Position numbers and translations under genes: made by a program. A DNA stretch of 64,000 nt from Myxococcales bacterium (lineage in GTDB: Bacteria; Myxococcota_A; Bradymonadia; UBA7976; UBA1532), in the NCBI GenBank assembly GCA_020633465.1, contig JACKDN010000015.1, forward strand, positions 62,001-126,000, given 5' to 3'. Shown piece after piece: positions 48,419 to 57,279 of this stretch. How positions within the stretch are numbered: position 1 is the stretch's first letter; the number at the start of each line of letters is the position of its first letter. The notes beneath the pieces are model-generated. The model had not been told where the DNA came from. It worked only from the letters and a program-made list of their open reading frames with translations, and searched no databases.

Positions 48419-51019
48419 ATGTGGCGCGCGCTGCTCGCCCGTAAGGCGGCGCTGCTGGGCCTGGCCCTGCTGATCGGGGTCGGCCTGACGGCCCTGCGCG
48501 CGGGGCGCGTGCCCCCGGACGGCTTCGCGCCGGCGCCCACCGAGGGCGAGGCCTTCGGGCCCGACGCCGTGCGCAACGTCGCCGCGCTGGTGCGGGATCG
48601 GCACGGCCTGGCGGTCGAGGACGCCGCTCTGCGCCTCGTGCCGACGGCCGACGCGCCCCTCGGCGTGGGCAGCCCGGCGGTCGCCTGGTTCACGGCGGCC
48701 CCCGAGGACGGTCCGCATCGCGACCTCTTCGCGCTGCGCCTGCGCCTGTCGTCGGTCGGCATCCCGGTCGTCGTCGGCTCGCCGACGAACGTGACCCGCA
48801 CGCCCGCGGGTGACGAGCTGCTGCTCGACGCCACCGATCGCCGCGTGCTGTACGGCACCCGCGTGGGCCGCCGCTTTCAGGGCGTGGTGGTGCTGGACTT
48901 CGGCCGCAGCTGGCTGCCGGCCGACGCCGGGCGGCCCACCCGCGCGGTGGCGGCCCTGGCCGCCCGCCAGACCTACGGCACCTGGGACGGCCCCGCGCGC
49001 ACCGATCTGGTGCTGGCGCACCCCTCGAAGGCCCTCAGCGGGCAGCTGACCGCGGCGGGCCTGACGCTGGCGCTCGACGAGGGGGCGACCCTGGACGCCG
49101 ATCTGGACACCGGGACGCTGCAGCCGCCCGGCGCGGCGCAGCTGCAGCGCGGCGCCCCGCCGCAGCAGGAGGTGTTCGGCCTGCTGGCCGACACCCTGCG
49201 GCAGTCGGCGGTGGTGGGCGTCGCGCGCGTGATGGCGGTCGAGGAGGTGCTGTTCCGCGCCACCGACTGGCTGCGTCGGCAGCGGCACCGGCTGTTCCCG
49301 ACCGCGGCGGATCGCTTGCCCGTCGCCCCCCACGTCGACGCGCTGGCCGCGGCCGGCTGGCCGCCCCCCGACCTGCCGCTGGGGGGCAACAAGGGGCTGC
49401 CGGGCGAGGGGCGCTGGGTGCCGGTCGAGGCCTTCGCGGGCGAGGACGATCCGCCCGTGCGGCGCACCTTCCTGCGGGTGGACCCCGCGCGCCCCTACGT
49501 GCGCACCCACCTGTTCGCCTTCGACATGGCCCGGCTGGGCCTGCACTTCGTCGCCGGCACCCGGCACCCGCGGTCGACCACCGGCGCGCGCGGCAGCGGG
49601 CGCGTGGCCGACGCGCACCGAGCCCGGCTGGTGGCGGCGTTCAACGGCGGCTTCAAGACCGAGCACGGCGCCTTCGGCACCATCGAGGACGGCCGCGTGC
49701 TGGTCGAGCCCCAGCCCGGCCTGGGCACGGTGGCGGTGGACGCGGACGGTCGGGCGGGCTTCGGCCTGTGGGACACCGCCGCGCTGCACGCGCCCTGGGT
49801 GAGCCTGCGGCAGAACCTGCCGCCGCTGATCGCCGACGGCGTCGTGAACCCCACCCGCGCCCGGCACTGGGGCGAGCTGGTGGCCGAGCTGGACGAGGCG
49901 CAGACGCCGCGCTCGGCGGTGGGCGTCACCGGCGAGGGGGTGCTGATCTACGCCTGGTCGAAGGCGACGAGCGCCGAGCGCCTCGGCGAGGCGATGAAGC
50001 GGGCCGGGGTGCGCTTCGCGCTGCACCTGGACATGAACCCGGGGCACACGGGCGTGGAGTTCTACCGATCGGACGGCGCCGGCGGGCTGGCGCCGCAGGC
50101 GGGCGCGCGGGCGATGGACTATCGCCGGGGCCGCTGGCTGGGCACGGACGCCCGCGACTTCTTCTACCTGGTGCGCGCCGCCGACATGCCCGCCGCGGTC
50201 GCCGATCGCACGCCCGCCTGGGCGCCGGGGGAGGGGATCTGGCAGACCGTCGCCGAGACCGACGGCGTGCCGACGGTCGCGCGCACCTTCCTGACGCCGG
50301 CGCGCACGGGCGGGCGGGGCCAGGTGCGGGTGACGCTGCTCGACGGCGATCGGCTGCGGCCGCATCTGGTGCCGGGGCTGGCCGAGCCGCGGCCGGCGAC
50401 CGGCGTGCCCCTGGCCGAGGTGGGGCTCGAGGGGCTGCCGGTGGCGTGGATGGAGGTCGGCCTGCGGGCGGCGCGCTCGCCCTACGGCATGGTCGCGGCG
50501 CGGCGCACCTGGCGCCCCGCGCAGCCGGGCATCCCCAGCTTCGCGGTGGACGAGGCGGGGGCGTCCTGGGTGGGGCGCTTGGGCGAGGGGCCGCTGGCGG
50601 CGCTGGACGGCTGGTCGGTCGTGGTGCAGGGGCCGGCGCTGCTCGAGGACGGGCGGCCGGCCGAGGGCGCGCGCGGGCGCTCGGGCATGCCGGCGGTGGG
50701 CCTGGGGCGGACGCCAGCGGGGGATCTGGTGCTGGCCTCGGTGGGCGACGGCGACCGCGCCGCGATGGCGCGCGCCCTGGAAATCGCGGGCGCGCGCGAC
50801 GGCCTCGTGCTGGGCGAGCAGGGGACCGCGACCACCGGCACGCTGCGCCGCTTCCTGCGCCGGGGGGATCGCTTCTTCATGATCGACGGGCCCGCCGGCG
50901 TGCCCAAGCCGGCGGTCTTCGCGGCCGGCGCGGGCAGCGCGCTCGTGTGGACGGCGCGGCGCGCCGAGGCCGGGGCGCGCGTGCTGGACACCTTCGGGCG
51001 GGCGCCGGCGGTGCGCTGA
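48419..51019 (+). CDS. Phosphodiester glycosidase (NAGPA/DUF2233)-like protein with long N-terminal region
   Basis: 866 residues; ATG at 48419 with GAGGGA upstream. A membrane helix at about 7-27 anchors it with the rest outside. Residues 40-340 are not recognisable. The NAGPA core starts near 355 ('RTHLFAFDMARLGLHFVAGT'), with 'LVAAFNGGFKTEHGAFGTIEDGRVL' and 'TAHLDMNPGHTGVEFY'-type 'ALHLDMNPGHTG', and residue patterns 'GVTGEGVLIYA'. Family members remove sugars or modify exopolysaccharide phosphodiesters; several sit in spore-coat or EPS systems. The last 200 residues contain more strands and are also unassigned. No neighbour suggests a substrate. Confidence 0.8.
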   Translation: MWRALLARKAALLGLALLIGVGLTALRAGRVPPDGFAPAPTEGEAFGPDAVRNVAALVRDRHGLAVEDAALRLVPTADAPLGVGSPAVAWFTAAPEDGPHRDLFALRLRLSSVGIPVVVGSPTNVTRTPAGDELLLDATDRRVLYGTRVGRRFQGVVVLDFGRSWLPADAGRPTRAVAALAARQTYGTWDGPARTDLVLAHPSKALSGQLTAAGLTLALDEGATLDADLDTGTLQPPGAAQLQRGAPPQQEVFGLLADTLRQSAVVGVARVMAVEEVLFRATDWLRRQRHRLFPTAADRLPVAPHVDALAAAGWPPPDLPLGGNKGLPGEGRWVPVEAFAGEDDPPVRRTFLRVDPARPYVRTHLFAFDMARLGLHFVAGTRHPRSTTGARGSGRVADAHRARLVAAFNGGFKTEHGAFGTIEDGRVLVEPQPGLGTVAVDADGRAGFGLWDTAALHAPWVSLRQNLPPLIADGVVNPTRARHWGELVAELDEAQTPRSAVGVTGEGVLIYAWSKATSAERLGEAMKRAGVRFALHLDMNPGHTGVEFYRSDGAGGLAPQAGARAMDYRRGRWLGTDARDFFYLVRAADMPAAVADRTPAWAPGEGIWQTVAETDGVPTVARTFLTPARTGGRGQVRVTLLDGDRLRPHLVPGLAEPRPATGVPLAEVGLEGLPVAWMEVGLRAARSPYGMVAARRTWRPAQPGIPSFAVDEAGASWVGRLGEGPLAALDGWSVVVQGPALLEDGRPAEGARGRSGMPAVGLGRTPAGDLVLASVGDGDRAAMARALEIAGARDGLVLGEQGTATTGTLRRFLRRGDRFFMIDGPAGVPKPAVFAAGAGSALVWTARRAEAGARVLDTFGRAPAVR

Positions 51020-51041
51020 GCCGAGCTTGCGCACTTCGTGG

Positions 51042-51070
51042 TTGAGTGTGCGAGATGTAGGTGTTAGCTT
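51042..51070 (+). promoter_or_regulatory. Promoter with overlapping palindrome for the 80-residue exported protein
   Basis: TTGAGT (51042-51047), 17-base spacer, TAGCTT (51065-51070). GATGTA (51054-51059) and TACATC (51070-51075) form a perfect 6-base inverted repeat around the -10, a likely operator. Confidence 0.45.
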
Positions 51071-51075
51071 ACATC
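51054..51075. repeat. Inverted repeat GATGTA-N10-TACATC over the -10 box
   Basis: Perfect 6-base arms; position suggests a repressor site. Confidence 0.5.
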
Positions 51076-51098
51076 CGTCGCTCACCCGGGAGGTCTCC

Positions 51099-51341
51099 AT
51101 GCGCACCGTCCTCGCCTTCGCCCTCGCCGCCGCCTTCGTCACCTCGCCGGCCCACGCCGACGACGATCTGCAGGATCTCGACGCGGCCATCCAGGCGCTG
51201 CCGATGCCCTCGCTGCAGAGCCGCCTGCGCCAGCGCGCCCAGGCCCAGGAGTCGGTGCGCCGCATGGCCGCCTTCTTCGGCTTCGGCGATCGCGCCGTCC
51301 GGCCCGACGAGCGGCCGCGCCTGGCCCACAACGACCGCTGA
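51099..51341 (+). CDS. 80-residue exported protein
   Basis: ATG at 51099 with GGGAGG at 51089-51094; the frame is open upstream to 51027 but the promoter at 51042-51070 rules out an earlier start. Signal peptide 1-19 ending in SPAHA. The 61-residue mature form is helical, acidic at first (DDDLQDLDAAIQALP) and then basic (RLRQRAQAQESVRR), with FFGFGDRAVRPDERPRLAH at the end. No Cys. No family recognised. Confidence 0.65.
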   Translation: MRTVLAFALAAAFVTSPAHADDDLQDLDAAIQALPMPSLQSRLRQRAQAQESVRRMAAFFGFGDRAVRPDERPRLAHNDR

Positions 51342-51366
51342 TCCGTCCGCCGACGCCGCGCCACCC

Positions 51367-51395
51367 TTTTGGGCGCCGCGCCGTTGTGGTAGACG
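51367..51395 (+). promoter_or_regulatory. Possible yicC promoter
   Basis: TTTTGG (51367-51372), 17-base spacer, TAGACG (51390-51395), then six bases to the ATG at 51402; fits the leaderless pattern but the boxes are weak. Confidence 0.25.
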
Positions 51396-51401
51396 CCCGC
51401 C

Positions 51402-52298
51402 ATGGCCATCCGCAGCATGACCGGCTTCGGCCGCGCCGCCGCTGATCTGGCGGGCGTCCGCTACGCCGTCGAGATCCGCTCCGTCAATCACCGCTTCCTC
51501 GACCTGAAGACCCGCCTGCCGCGCGAGCTGTCGTCGATCGAGCCCCTGGTGCGCCGCCGGGTGTCCGCCCGCGTCGAGCGCGGCCGGGTGGACGTCGCCG
51601 TCTCGGCGGTGGGCGCCGGCGACGGCGGGCTGACCGACGTCGTCCTCGACCTGCCCCTGGCGCGGCGGGTGGTCGCCGCGCACCGCCAGCTGGCCGAGGC
51701 GCTGCAGCTGCCCGACGGGCTCGACACCGGCAAGGTGGGGGCCTGGCCCGGGGTGCTGCGCACGGTGAGCGCCGAGCTCGACGCCAGCGAGATCGAGGCC
51801 ACGCTCGGGCCCGCGGTGGACGCCGCCGTCGAGTCGCTGGTGGCGATGCGCACGCAGGAGGGGGTGGCGCTGGCGGACACCCTGGTGGGGCACCTCGAAC
51901 GCCTCGAGGGCTGGCGGGTGCGGCTGGCCGCGCGCGCCCCCGAGCAGGCGCAGGCCTACCGCAACCGGCTGCTCGAGCGCCTGCGCGCGCTGCTGGCCGA
52001 TCTGGACGTCGAGGTCGACGCGGGGCGCGTGCTGCACGAGGTCGCGGTGTTCGCCGAGCGCACCGACGTGGCCGAGGAGCTCGCCCGCCTCGACAGTCAC
52101 CTGGCGCAGGCGCGCGCCCTGCTCGACGGCGACGCCGCCGACGGGGTCGGGCGCCGCCTCGACTTCCTCTGCCAGGAGCTGCTGCGCGAGGCCAACACGG
52201 TGGGCAGCAAGGTGCAGGACGTCGAGCTGAGCGCCGCCGTCGTCGAGCTGAAGGGCGAGCTCGAGCGCTTCCGCGAGCAGATCCAGAACGTGGAGTAG
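51402..52298 (+). CDS. yicC: YicC-family endoribonuclease
   Basis: 298 residues, full length. N-terminus MAIRSMTGFGRA and 'EIRSVNHRFLDLKTRLPREL' are the YicC signature; the C-terminal DUF1732 part ('DVAEELARLDSHLAQARALLDG', 'GRRLDFLCQELLREANTVGSK') is intact. YicC proteins are RNA endonucleases acting on small RNA or mRNA. It is paired with gmk, as in most bacteria (5-base gap). Confidence 0.93.
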   Translation: MAIRSMTGFGRAAADLAGVRYAVEIRSVNHRFLDLKTRLPRELSSIEPLVRRRVSARVERGRVDVAVSAVGAGDGGLTDVVLDLPLARRVVAAHRQLAEALQLPDGLDTGKVGAWPGVLRTVSAELDASEIEATLGPAVDAAVESLVAMRTQEGVALADTLVGHLERLEGWRVRLAARAPEQAQAYRNRLLERLRALLADLDVEVDAGRVLHEVAVFAERTDVAEELARLDSHLAQARALLDGDAADGVGRRLDFLCQELLREANTVGSKVQDVELSAAVVELKGELERFREQIQNVE

Positions 52299-52302
52299 CC
52301 GG

Positions 52303-52905
52303 ATGGTGCTGCTGATCCTGGCCGCGTGCAGCGGCACGGGCAAGGGGGCGGTCGGCGCCCGGCTGCGGGCCCGCTATCCGGCGCTGAAGCTGTCGGTCAG
52401 CCACACGACGCGGTCACCCCGCCCGGGCGAGGTGGACGGGGTGCACTATCACTTCGTCGATCGCGCCACCTTCGAGGCGGTGGCGCGCGACGGCGGCTTC
52501 CTCGAGTGGGCCGAGTACGCCGGCAACCTGTACGGCACCGCGCGCTCGACCGTCGAGGCGGCGCGCAGCGTGGGGCACGATTTGCTCTTCGACGTCGAGG
52601 TGGTGGGGGCCGGCAACCTGCGCAAGGCCGAGCCGGCCGCGGTCAGCGTGTTCCTGCTGCCGCCGAGCTGGGCCGAGCTCGAGCGCCGCCTCCGGGCGCG
52701 GGGCACCGAGGACGAGGGGCGCATCCAGAGGCGCCTGGCCACCGGGCGCCGCGAGCTGGCCCAGGCGGCGTCCTTCGACTACGTCGTCGTCAACGACGCG
52801 CTCGACGCGGCGGTCGACGACCTGGCCGCCATCTACCGGGCCGCGAAGCTGCGCGCCGCGGGCCGGCGTCGAACGATCGAGGCGCTGCGCGCCGAGGCCG
52901 GCTGA
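52303..52905 (+). CDS. gmk: Guanylate kinase with altered P-loop
   Basis: 200 residues; GGAG upstream of ATG 52303. Guanylate-binding parts are intact: HTTRSPRPGEVDGVHYHFV near 35, 'FLEWAEYAGNLYGTA' and 'RGTEDEGRIQRRL'. The P-loop, normally GPSGVGKGT or GPSGAGKST, reads ACSGTGKGA at 8-16, so the first Gly and final Ser/Thr are Ala. It should convert GMP to GDP. If the P-loop change lowers activity this would matter, since gmk is essential and I see no second copy here. No rpoZ follows, unlike the usual yicC-gmk-rpoZ-spoT order. Confidence 0.9.
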   Translation: MVLLILAACSGTGKGAVGARLRARYPALKLSVSHTTRSPRPGEVDGVHYHFVDRATFEAVARDGGFLEWAEYAGNLYGTARSTVEAARSVGHDLLFDVEVVGAGNLRKAEPAAVSVFLLPPSWAELERRLRARGTEDEGRIQRRLATGRRELAQAASFDYVVVNDALDAAVDDLAAIYRAAKLRAAGRRRTIEALRAEAG

Positions 52906-52953
52906 GCGGCAGGCGCGGCGACGCGCGGAGAACGTTTTCCGGGCGGCCTCGTG

Positions 52954-52959
52954 TATCAT
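52954..52959 (+). promoter_or_regulatory. -10 element of spoT
   Basis: TATCAT at 52954-52959; no good -35 at the usual distance. The ATG at 52958 overlaps this box, so the start at 52991 is preferred. Confidence 0.35.
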
Positions 52960-52990
52960 GGCGGCTGCCCAGACGACCGGCGAAGGCCCG

Positions 52991-55162
52991 ATGGTAAGGC
53001 TCGACGACGTCATCGACGCGCTCCTGGAGCACCACCCTGCCGCGGACGCGGATCTCGTGCGGCGCGCCTACGTGTTCAGCGCCCAGGCGCACCGCGGGCA
53101 GACGCGCCGCAACGGCGAGCCCTACCTCGTCCACCCCCTCGAGGTGTCCCACATCGTCAGCCAGCTGCGCCTCGACACCGCCTCGGTGGTGGCGGCGCTG
53201 CTGCACGACACGGTCGAGGACACGGTCGCCACGGTCGACGAGATCGAGGCGCAGTTCGGGCAGGACATCGCCTTCCTGGTGCAAGGCCTGACCAAGCTCG
53301 AGAAGATCAACTTCCACAGCGCCGAAGAGGCCCAGGCCGAGAACTTCCGCAAGATGCTGGTCGCGATGAGCCGCGATCTGCGGGTCATCCTGGTCAAGCT
53401 CGCCGACCGCCTGCACAACATGCGCACGCTGACCCACCTGCGCGAGGACAAGCAGCGGCGCATCGCCAAGGAGACGCTGGACATCTACGCGCCCCTGGCC
53501 AACCGGCTGGGCATCAACTGGATCAAGACCGAGCTCGAAGATCTGAGCTTCAAGTACCTGTATCCAGAAGAGTATCGGGCGCTGGCCGATCGCATCGCGA
53601 AGACGCGCAGCGAGCGCGAGGCCTACATCCAGCGGGTGATCGGCGCGCTGCGCGGCGAGCTGACCGGGCACGCCATCAAGGCCGAGGTGACCGGCCGGCC
53701 GAAGCACCTCTGGTCGATCCGCCAGAAGCTGAAGACCAGCGGCCGCGAGTTCGACCACCTGTTCGACATCCTGGCCTTCCGCATCATCGTCGACCGGGTG
53801 GCCGAGTGTTACGAGGCGCTGGGGCTGGTGCACAGCCTGTGGAAGCCGGTGCCGGGGCGCTTCAAGGACTACATCGCGCTGCCCAAGGACAACAGCTACC
53901 AGTCGCTGCACACCGCGGTGCTGGGGCCCGAGGCCGAGCGCATCGAGATCCAGATCCGCACGCTGGACATGCACCGCACCGCGGAGCTGGGCGTCGCGGC
54001 GCACTGGGCCTACAAGGAGGGGCAGTACGGCCTGACCAGCAAGGGGGCCGATCACCGCTTCGCCTGGCTGAAGCAGCTGCTCGAGTGGCAGCGCGACCTG
54101 ACCGATCCCACCGACTTCATGGAGACGGTGAAGGTCGACCTGTTCGCCAACGAGGTCTACGTCTTCACCCCCGAGGGCGACGTGCGCGCCTTCCCGCGGG
54201 GGGCCACGCCGGTCGACTTCGCCTACGCCATCCACACCGATCTGGGGCACGAGTGCACCGGCGCGCGGGTGAACGGCACGCAGGTGTCGCTGCGGCACAA
54301 CCTGCAGAACGGGGACGTGGTCGAGATCCTGCGGACGAAGGGCAGCAAGCCCAACCCCGACTGGGTGAAGTTCGTCAAGACGGGCCGGGCGGCGACGAAG
54401 ATCCGGGCCTTCGTGCGGCAGGAGGAGAACGCGCGGTCGCACCAGATCGGGCAGGAGCTGCTCGAGAAGGAGCTGAAGCGCTACGGCGTGGGCCTGAACA
54501 AGCTGCGCCGCTCCGGGCGCATCGAGGCGGCGCTCGAGAAGCTGAAGTTCAACAACGAGCGCGAGATGCTCGTCGCCCTCGGCTACGGCAAGGCGCAGGT
54601 GCAGCAGCTGCTGCCGGATCTGCTGCCCGAGGACAAGCTGTCGAGCGGGCCCAAGGAGGTGCCGCCCGAGGCGCGCGAGTCGGCCTTCAAGCGGCTGATG
54701 AAGAAGGTGCTGCCCAAGGGGAAGGGCGGCATCACGGTCGACGGCCTCGAGGGCGTCGCGCTGCACTTCCCCAACTGCTGCGCGCCGGTCAACGGCGACG
54801 AGATCGTGGGCTTCGTCACCCGCGGTCGCGGCGTCACCATCCACCGCAAGGACTGCCCCCGGGTGCTGGACTACGATCCGGCGCGGCGCGTGGACGTCCA
54901 CTGGGACACCAGCACGCGGCAGGTGCGCCCCGTCGAGATCCGCGTCTTCAGCGCCGACACGCCCGGCCTGCTGGCCAGCATGAGCCAGTCGTTCCACAAC
55001 GCGGGCGTGAACATCACGGCGGTCAACTGCAAGACCACGCCGGACCGGCGCGCGGTCAACAACTTCACGGTGTTGGTCAACGACCTCGACCAGCTGAACC
55101 GCGTGATGCGCATGATCGAGCGCATCGAGGGCGTGTCGTCGGTCGAGCGGGTCGCGTCCTAG
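52991..55162 (+). CDS. spoT: Bifunctional (p)ppGpp synthetase/hydrolase
   Basis: 723 residues from the ATG at 52991 (GAAGG upstream). HD hydrolase: His72-Asp73 in LLHDTVED is the ED-HD signature, with 'VKLADRLHNMRTL'. Synthetase: 'RFKDYIALPKDNSYQSLHTAV' carries the RxKD-type motif of bifunctional enzymes, 'EIQIRT'. TGS domain near 395-455 ('VFTPEGDVRAFPRGATPVDFAYAIHTDLG') and C-terminal ACT ('IRVFSADTPGLLASMSQSFHNAGVNI'). It makes and degrades the stringent-response alarmone. The gene ends in a 17-base tandem duplication next to the convergent amidohydrolase stop. Confidence 0.95.
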   Translation: MVRLDDVIDALLEHHPAADADLVRRAYVFSAQAHRGQTRRNGEPYLVHPLEVSHIVSQLRLDTASVVAALLHDTVEDTVATVDEIEAQFGQDIAFLVQGLTKLEKINFHSAEEAQAENFRKMLVAMSRDLRVILVKLADRLHNMRTLTHLREDKQRRIAKETLDIYAPLANRLGINWIKTELEDLSFKYLYPEEYRALADRIAKTRSEREAYIQRVIGALRGELTGHAIKAEVTGRPKHLWSIRQKLKTSGREFDHLFDILAFRIIVDRVAECYEALGLVHSLWKPVPGRFKDYIALPKDNSYQSLHTAVLGPEAERIEIQIRTLDMHRTAELGVAAHWAYKEGQYGLTSKGADHRFAWLKQLLEWQRDLTDPTDFMETVKVDLFANEVYVFTPEGDVRAFPRGATPVDFAYAIHTDLGHECTGARVNGTQVSLRHNLQNGDVVEILRTKGSKPNPDWVKFVKTGRAATKIRAFVRQEENARSHQIGQELLEKELKRYGVGLNKLRRSGRIEAALEKLKFNNEREMLVALGYGKAQVQQLLPDLLPEDKLSSGPKEVPPEARESAFKRLMKKVLPKGKGGITVDGLEGVALHFPNCCAPVNGDEIVGFVTRGRGVTIHRKDCPRVLDYDPARRVDVHWDTSTRQVRPVEIRVFSADTPGLLASMSQSFHNAGVNITAVNCKTTPDRRAVNNFTVLVNDLDQLNRVMRMIERIEGVSSVERVAS

Positions 55163-55190
55163 AACAGCCCGGATCCTAGAACAGCTCGGA
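55157..55190. repeat. 17-base tandem duplication spanning two convergent stop codons
   Basis: TCCTAGAACAGCCCGGA (55157-55173) and TCCTAGAACAGCTCGGA (55174-55190) differ at one base. The first copy holds the spoT stop, the second the amidohydrolase stop on the other strand. Confidence 0.85.
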
Positions 55191-56291
55191 CAGCCCCGGC
55201 GCGGTCAGCAGCGCCTCCGCGTCGACCTCGCCCGGCGCGTCCTCACCCCACAGCAGCTTCAGCGCGTTCGTCGCGTAGATCTTGCGCAGCACGGCGGGCG
55301 GCAGGTCGATGGCGTCCACGCGCCACTCGCCCTGGATGGGCGTGGGGTGGGGGATCTGCCGCTCGGCCGTCTCGAAGAAGCGGAAGTGGTCGGCGTAGAA
55401 CAGGAACAGGTCGGGCAGCCGCGGCGTGTTCGTGCCCACCGACCCCAGCATCAGCTGCCGCCCGTAGCCCAGATCGGTGCCGAACAGGATGCGATCCTGG
55501 TGCTCGACGAAGAAGGCGCGGGTGCGCTCGGCGTCGTGCCGGCCGATCTCGGGCACCCGCGCCGCGACGTCCACGAACAGGTTGGGGTGCGCCTTCAGGG
55601 TGCGGTCGACGGCCTCCAGATCCTCCGGGTTGTTGGCCAGGTGCACCCCGATGAAGGTGGTGCCGGGGTGCCGCTCGATCACCCGGTCGCGCGCCGCCAA
55701 CAGCGCCTCTCGGCTGGGGAACTGCGGGCCGTGGAACGACCAGTTCGGGTGCACGCTCAGCTCGGCGTAGCGCTCGTTGGCGGGCGTCACCGGCTCCCAG
55801 AAGGCCTTGGGATCGCTGGTGTGGATGAACACCGGCAGCTTCAGGCGCCCGGCCGCCGCCCAGATCGGATCCAGCCGCGCGTCGTCGACCGCCAGGTAGC
55901 GATCGGGCCGATCGGGATCGGGCACGCCCAGGCCCAGGGCCTTGGGGATCTTCAGGCAACGGGCGCCGAGGGCCGCCGCCTGCTCGAGCAGCGCGGCCTG
56001 CTCGGCGCCGAAGTCGGGGCGGGCGAAGTGGCGCCACTGCACGTTCGCGCACACCAGCACGCGGCCGTCGTGTTGGGCCGCGGCCGCGAGCGACTCCTCG
56101 AGCCCGTCGCCGACGCTGCCCCCCGACAGGTTCACGAAGCGGGTGACCCCGGTGGCGGCGAGCACGTCGAGCACCTCGCCGTAGTAGCGGGGGCTCGTGT
56201 GGACGTGGACGTCCACGATCGGCGGCCGGCCCTGCGCGCTCGCGCACAGGCCGAGGCCGAAGGCCAACGTGAGCAGGGCGACGCGACGCAT
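55176..56291 (-). CDS. Exported amidohydrolase-family (amidohydrolase_2-type) protein
   Basis: 371 residues from the ATG at 56291. Signal peptide (about 1-20, ending SAQG). TIM-barrel metal site starts with DVHVHTSP, 'FIHTSDP', 'FIGVHLANNPED' and 'ILFGTDLGYG', in the order of Amidohydro_2 enzymes (decarboxylases and metal-dependent hydrolases of carboxylated rings). Substrate unknown. Periplasmic location is unusual for this family. Start supported by the hydrophobic signal; no clear ribosome binding site. Confidence 0.85.
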   Translation of the reverse strand: MRRVALLTLAFGLGLCASAQGRPPIVDVHVHTSPRYYGEVLDVLAATGVTRFVNLSGGSVGDGLEESLAAAAQHDGRVLVCANVQWRHFARPDFGAEQAALLEQAAALGARCLKIPKALGLGVPDPDRPDRYLAVDDARLDPIWAAAGRLKLPVFIHTSDPKAFWEPVTPANERYAELSVHPNWSFHGPQFPSREALLAARDRVIERHPGTTFIGVHLANNPEDLEAVDRTLKAHPNLFVDVAARVPEIGRHDAERTRAFFVEHQDRILFGTDLGYGRQLMLGSVGTNTPRLPDLFLFYADHFRFFETAERQIPHPTPIQGEWRVDAIDLPPAVLRKIYATNALKLLWGEDAPGEVDAEALLTAPGLSELF

Positions 56292-56336
56292 GGGCGCACT
56301 CTGCCACGTCCGACGCGCCGGCAGAAGACCCACGGG

Positions 56337-56365
56337 TTTGCGCCGGTTGCGGGCTCGGTTATACT
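56337..56365 (+). promoter_or_regulatory. Promoter of the MBL gene (leaderless)
   Basis: TTTGCG (56337-56342), 17-base spacer, TATACT (56360-56365), seven bases before the ATG at 56373. Confidence 0.5.
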
Positions 56366-56372
56366 CGCCCCG

Positions 56373-57239
56373 ATGTCCTCTCACTCGGCAGTTCACGCGG
56401 GGCTGCGCTTCCGCTTCTGGGGCGTACGAGGCAGTATCGCGTCGCCGGGTCCGGCCACGGTGCGATACGGCGGCAACACCCCGTGCATCGAGGTCCGCTG
56501 CGGGCAGCGGCTGATCATCCTCGACGGCGGCACCGGCCTGCGCTGCCTGGGGCAGTCGCTGATGGCGGCGGGCGGGCCGGTCGAGGCCGACTTCTTCCTG
56601 AGTCACCTGCACTGGGATCACATCCAGGGCATCCCCTTCTTCACCCCGGCCTTCGTGCCCGGCAACCGCTTCCGCATCTACGGCGAGCGCAAGGGCGATC
56701 GCGGCCTGCAGGCGGTGCTCGAAGGGCAGATGACCGATCCGAACTTCCCCGTGCCGCTGTCGATCATGCGCAGCGATCTGAGCTTCCACGAGATCGAGCC
56801 GTGGATCGGGGTGGAGCTGGGGGACGGCGTCACCGTGCGCACCGCGCCGATGAACCACCCCAACGGCTGCCTCGGCCTGCGCGTGGAGTACGGCGGTCGG
56901 TCCCTGGTCTACACCACCGACACCGAGCACGATCCCGCCGGCGGCCCGCCCGATCCCAACGTCGTGTCGCTGGCGCAGGACGCCGACGCGCTGATCTACG
57001 ACGCCATGTACACCGAGGCCCAGTACCGCGGCGGCCGGGTGGGCTGGGGACACAGCACCTTCAGCGAGGCCCTGCGCGTCGCGCGCGCCGCGAACGTGGG
57101 CACCCTGTACTTCTTCCACCACGATCCGGTGCACGACGACGCCTTCCTCGACGAGCAGCTCGCCTGGGCCGAGGCCGAGACCCGCGACGAGCCCCTCGAG
57201 GTGCGCATGGCCGCCGAAGGCCCGCTGTTCGAGGTCTGA
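56373..57239 (+). CDS. MBL-fold phosphodiesterase (PhnP/RNase Z-like)
   Basis: 288 residues. Metal site HLHWDH at 78-83, 'MNHPNG' (His), 'YTTDTEHDP' (Asp, His) and 'HDPVHDD'. N-terminal 'RFWGVRGSIASPGPATVRYGGNTPCIEV' is typical of the cyclic-phosphodiesterase-like MBL subgroup. Probably hydrolyses cyclic nucleotides or related phosphodiesters; the substrate cannot be told from sequence. A strong promoter places the transcript start at the ATG, so leaderless translation is likely. The GH113-like gene follows after 40 bases. Confidence 0.88.
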   Translation: MSSHSAVHAGLRFRFWGVRGSIASPGPATVRYGGNTPCIEVRCGQRLIILDGGTGLRCLGQSLMAAGGPVEADFFLSHLHWDHIQGIPFFTPAFVPGNRFRIYGERKGDRGLQAVLEGQMTDPNFPVPLSIMRSDLSFHEIEPWIGVELGDGVTVRTAPMNHPNGCLGLRVEYGGRSLVYTTDTEHDPAGGPPDPNVVSLAQDADALIYDAMYTEAQYRGGRVGWGHSTFSEALRVARAANVGTLYFFHHDPVHDDAFLDEQLAWAEAETRDEPLEVRMAAEGPLFEV

Positions 57240-57279
57240 TGCGCCCGCCGCGCCGGCGGCCGATCCCGCCGAGCTCCCG

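Noticed and set aside
44624..51418. A 2,264-codon open frame on the minus strand across several plus-strand genes
   Set aside because: It covers genes with clear family motifs, has low-complexity Arg/Gly/Ala composition and no domain; it is a shadow of high G+C.
52906..52990. rpoZ between gmk and spoT
   Set aside because: No frame of suitable length or sequence in the 85-base gap.
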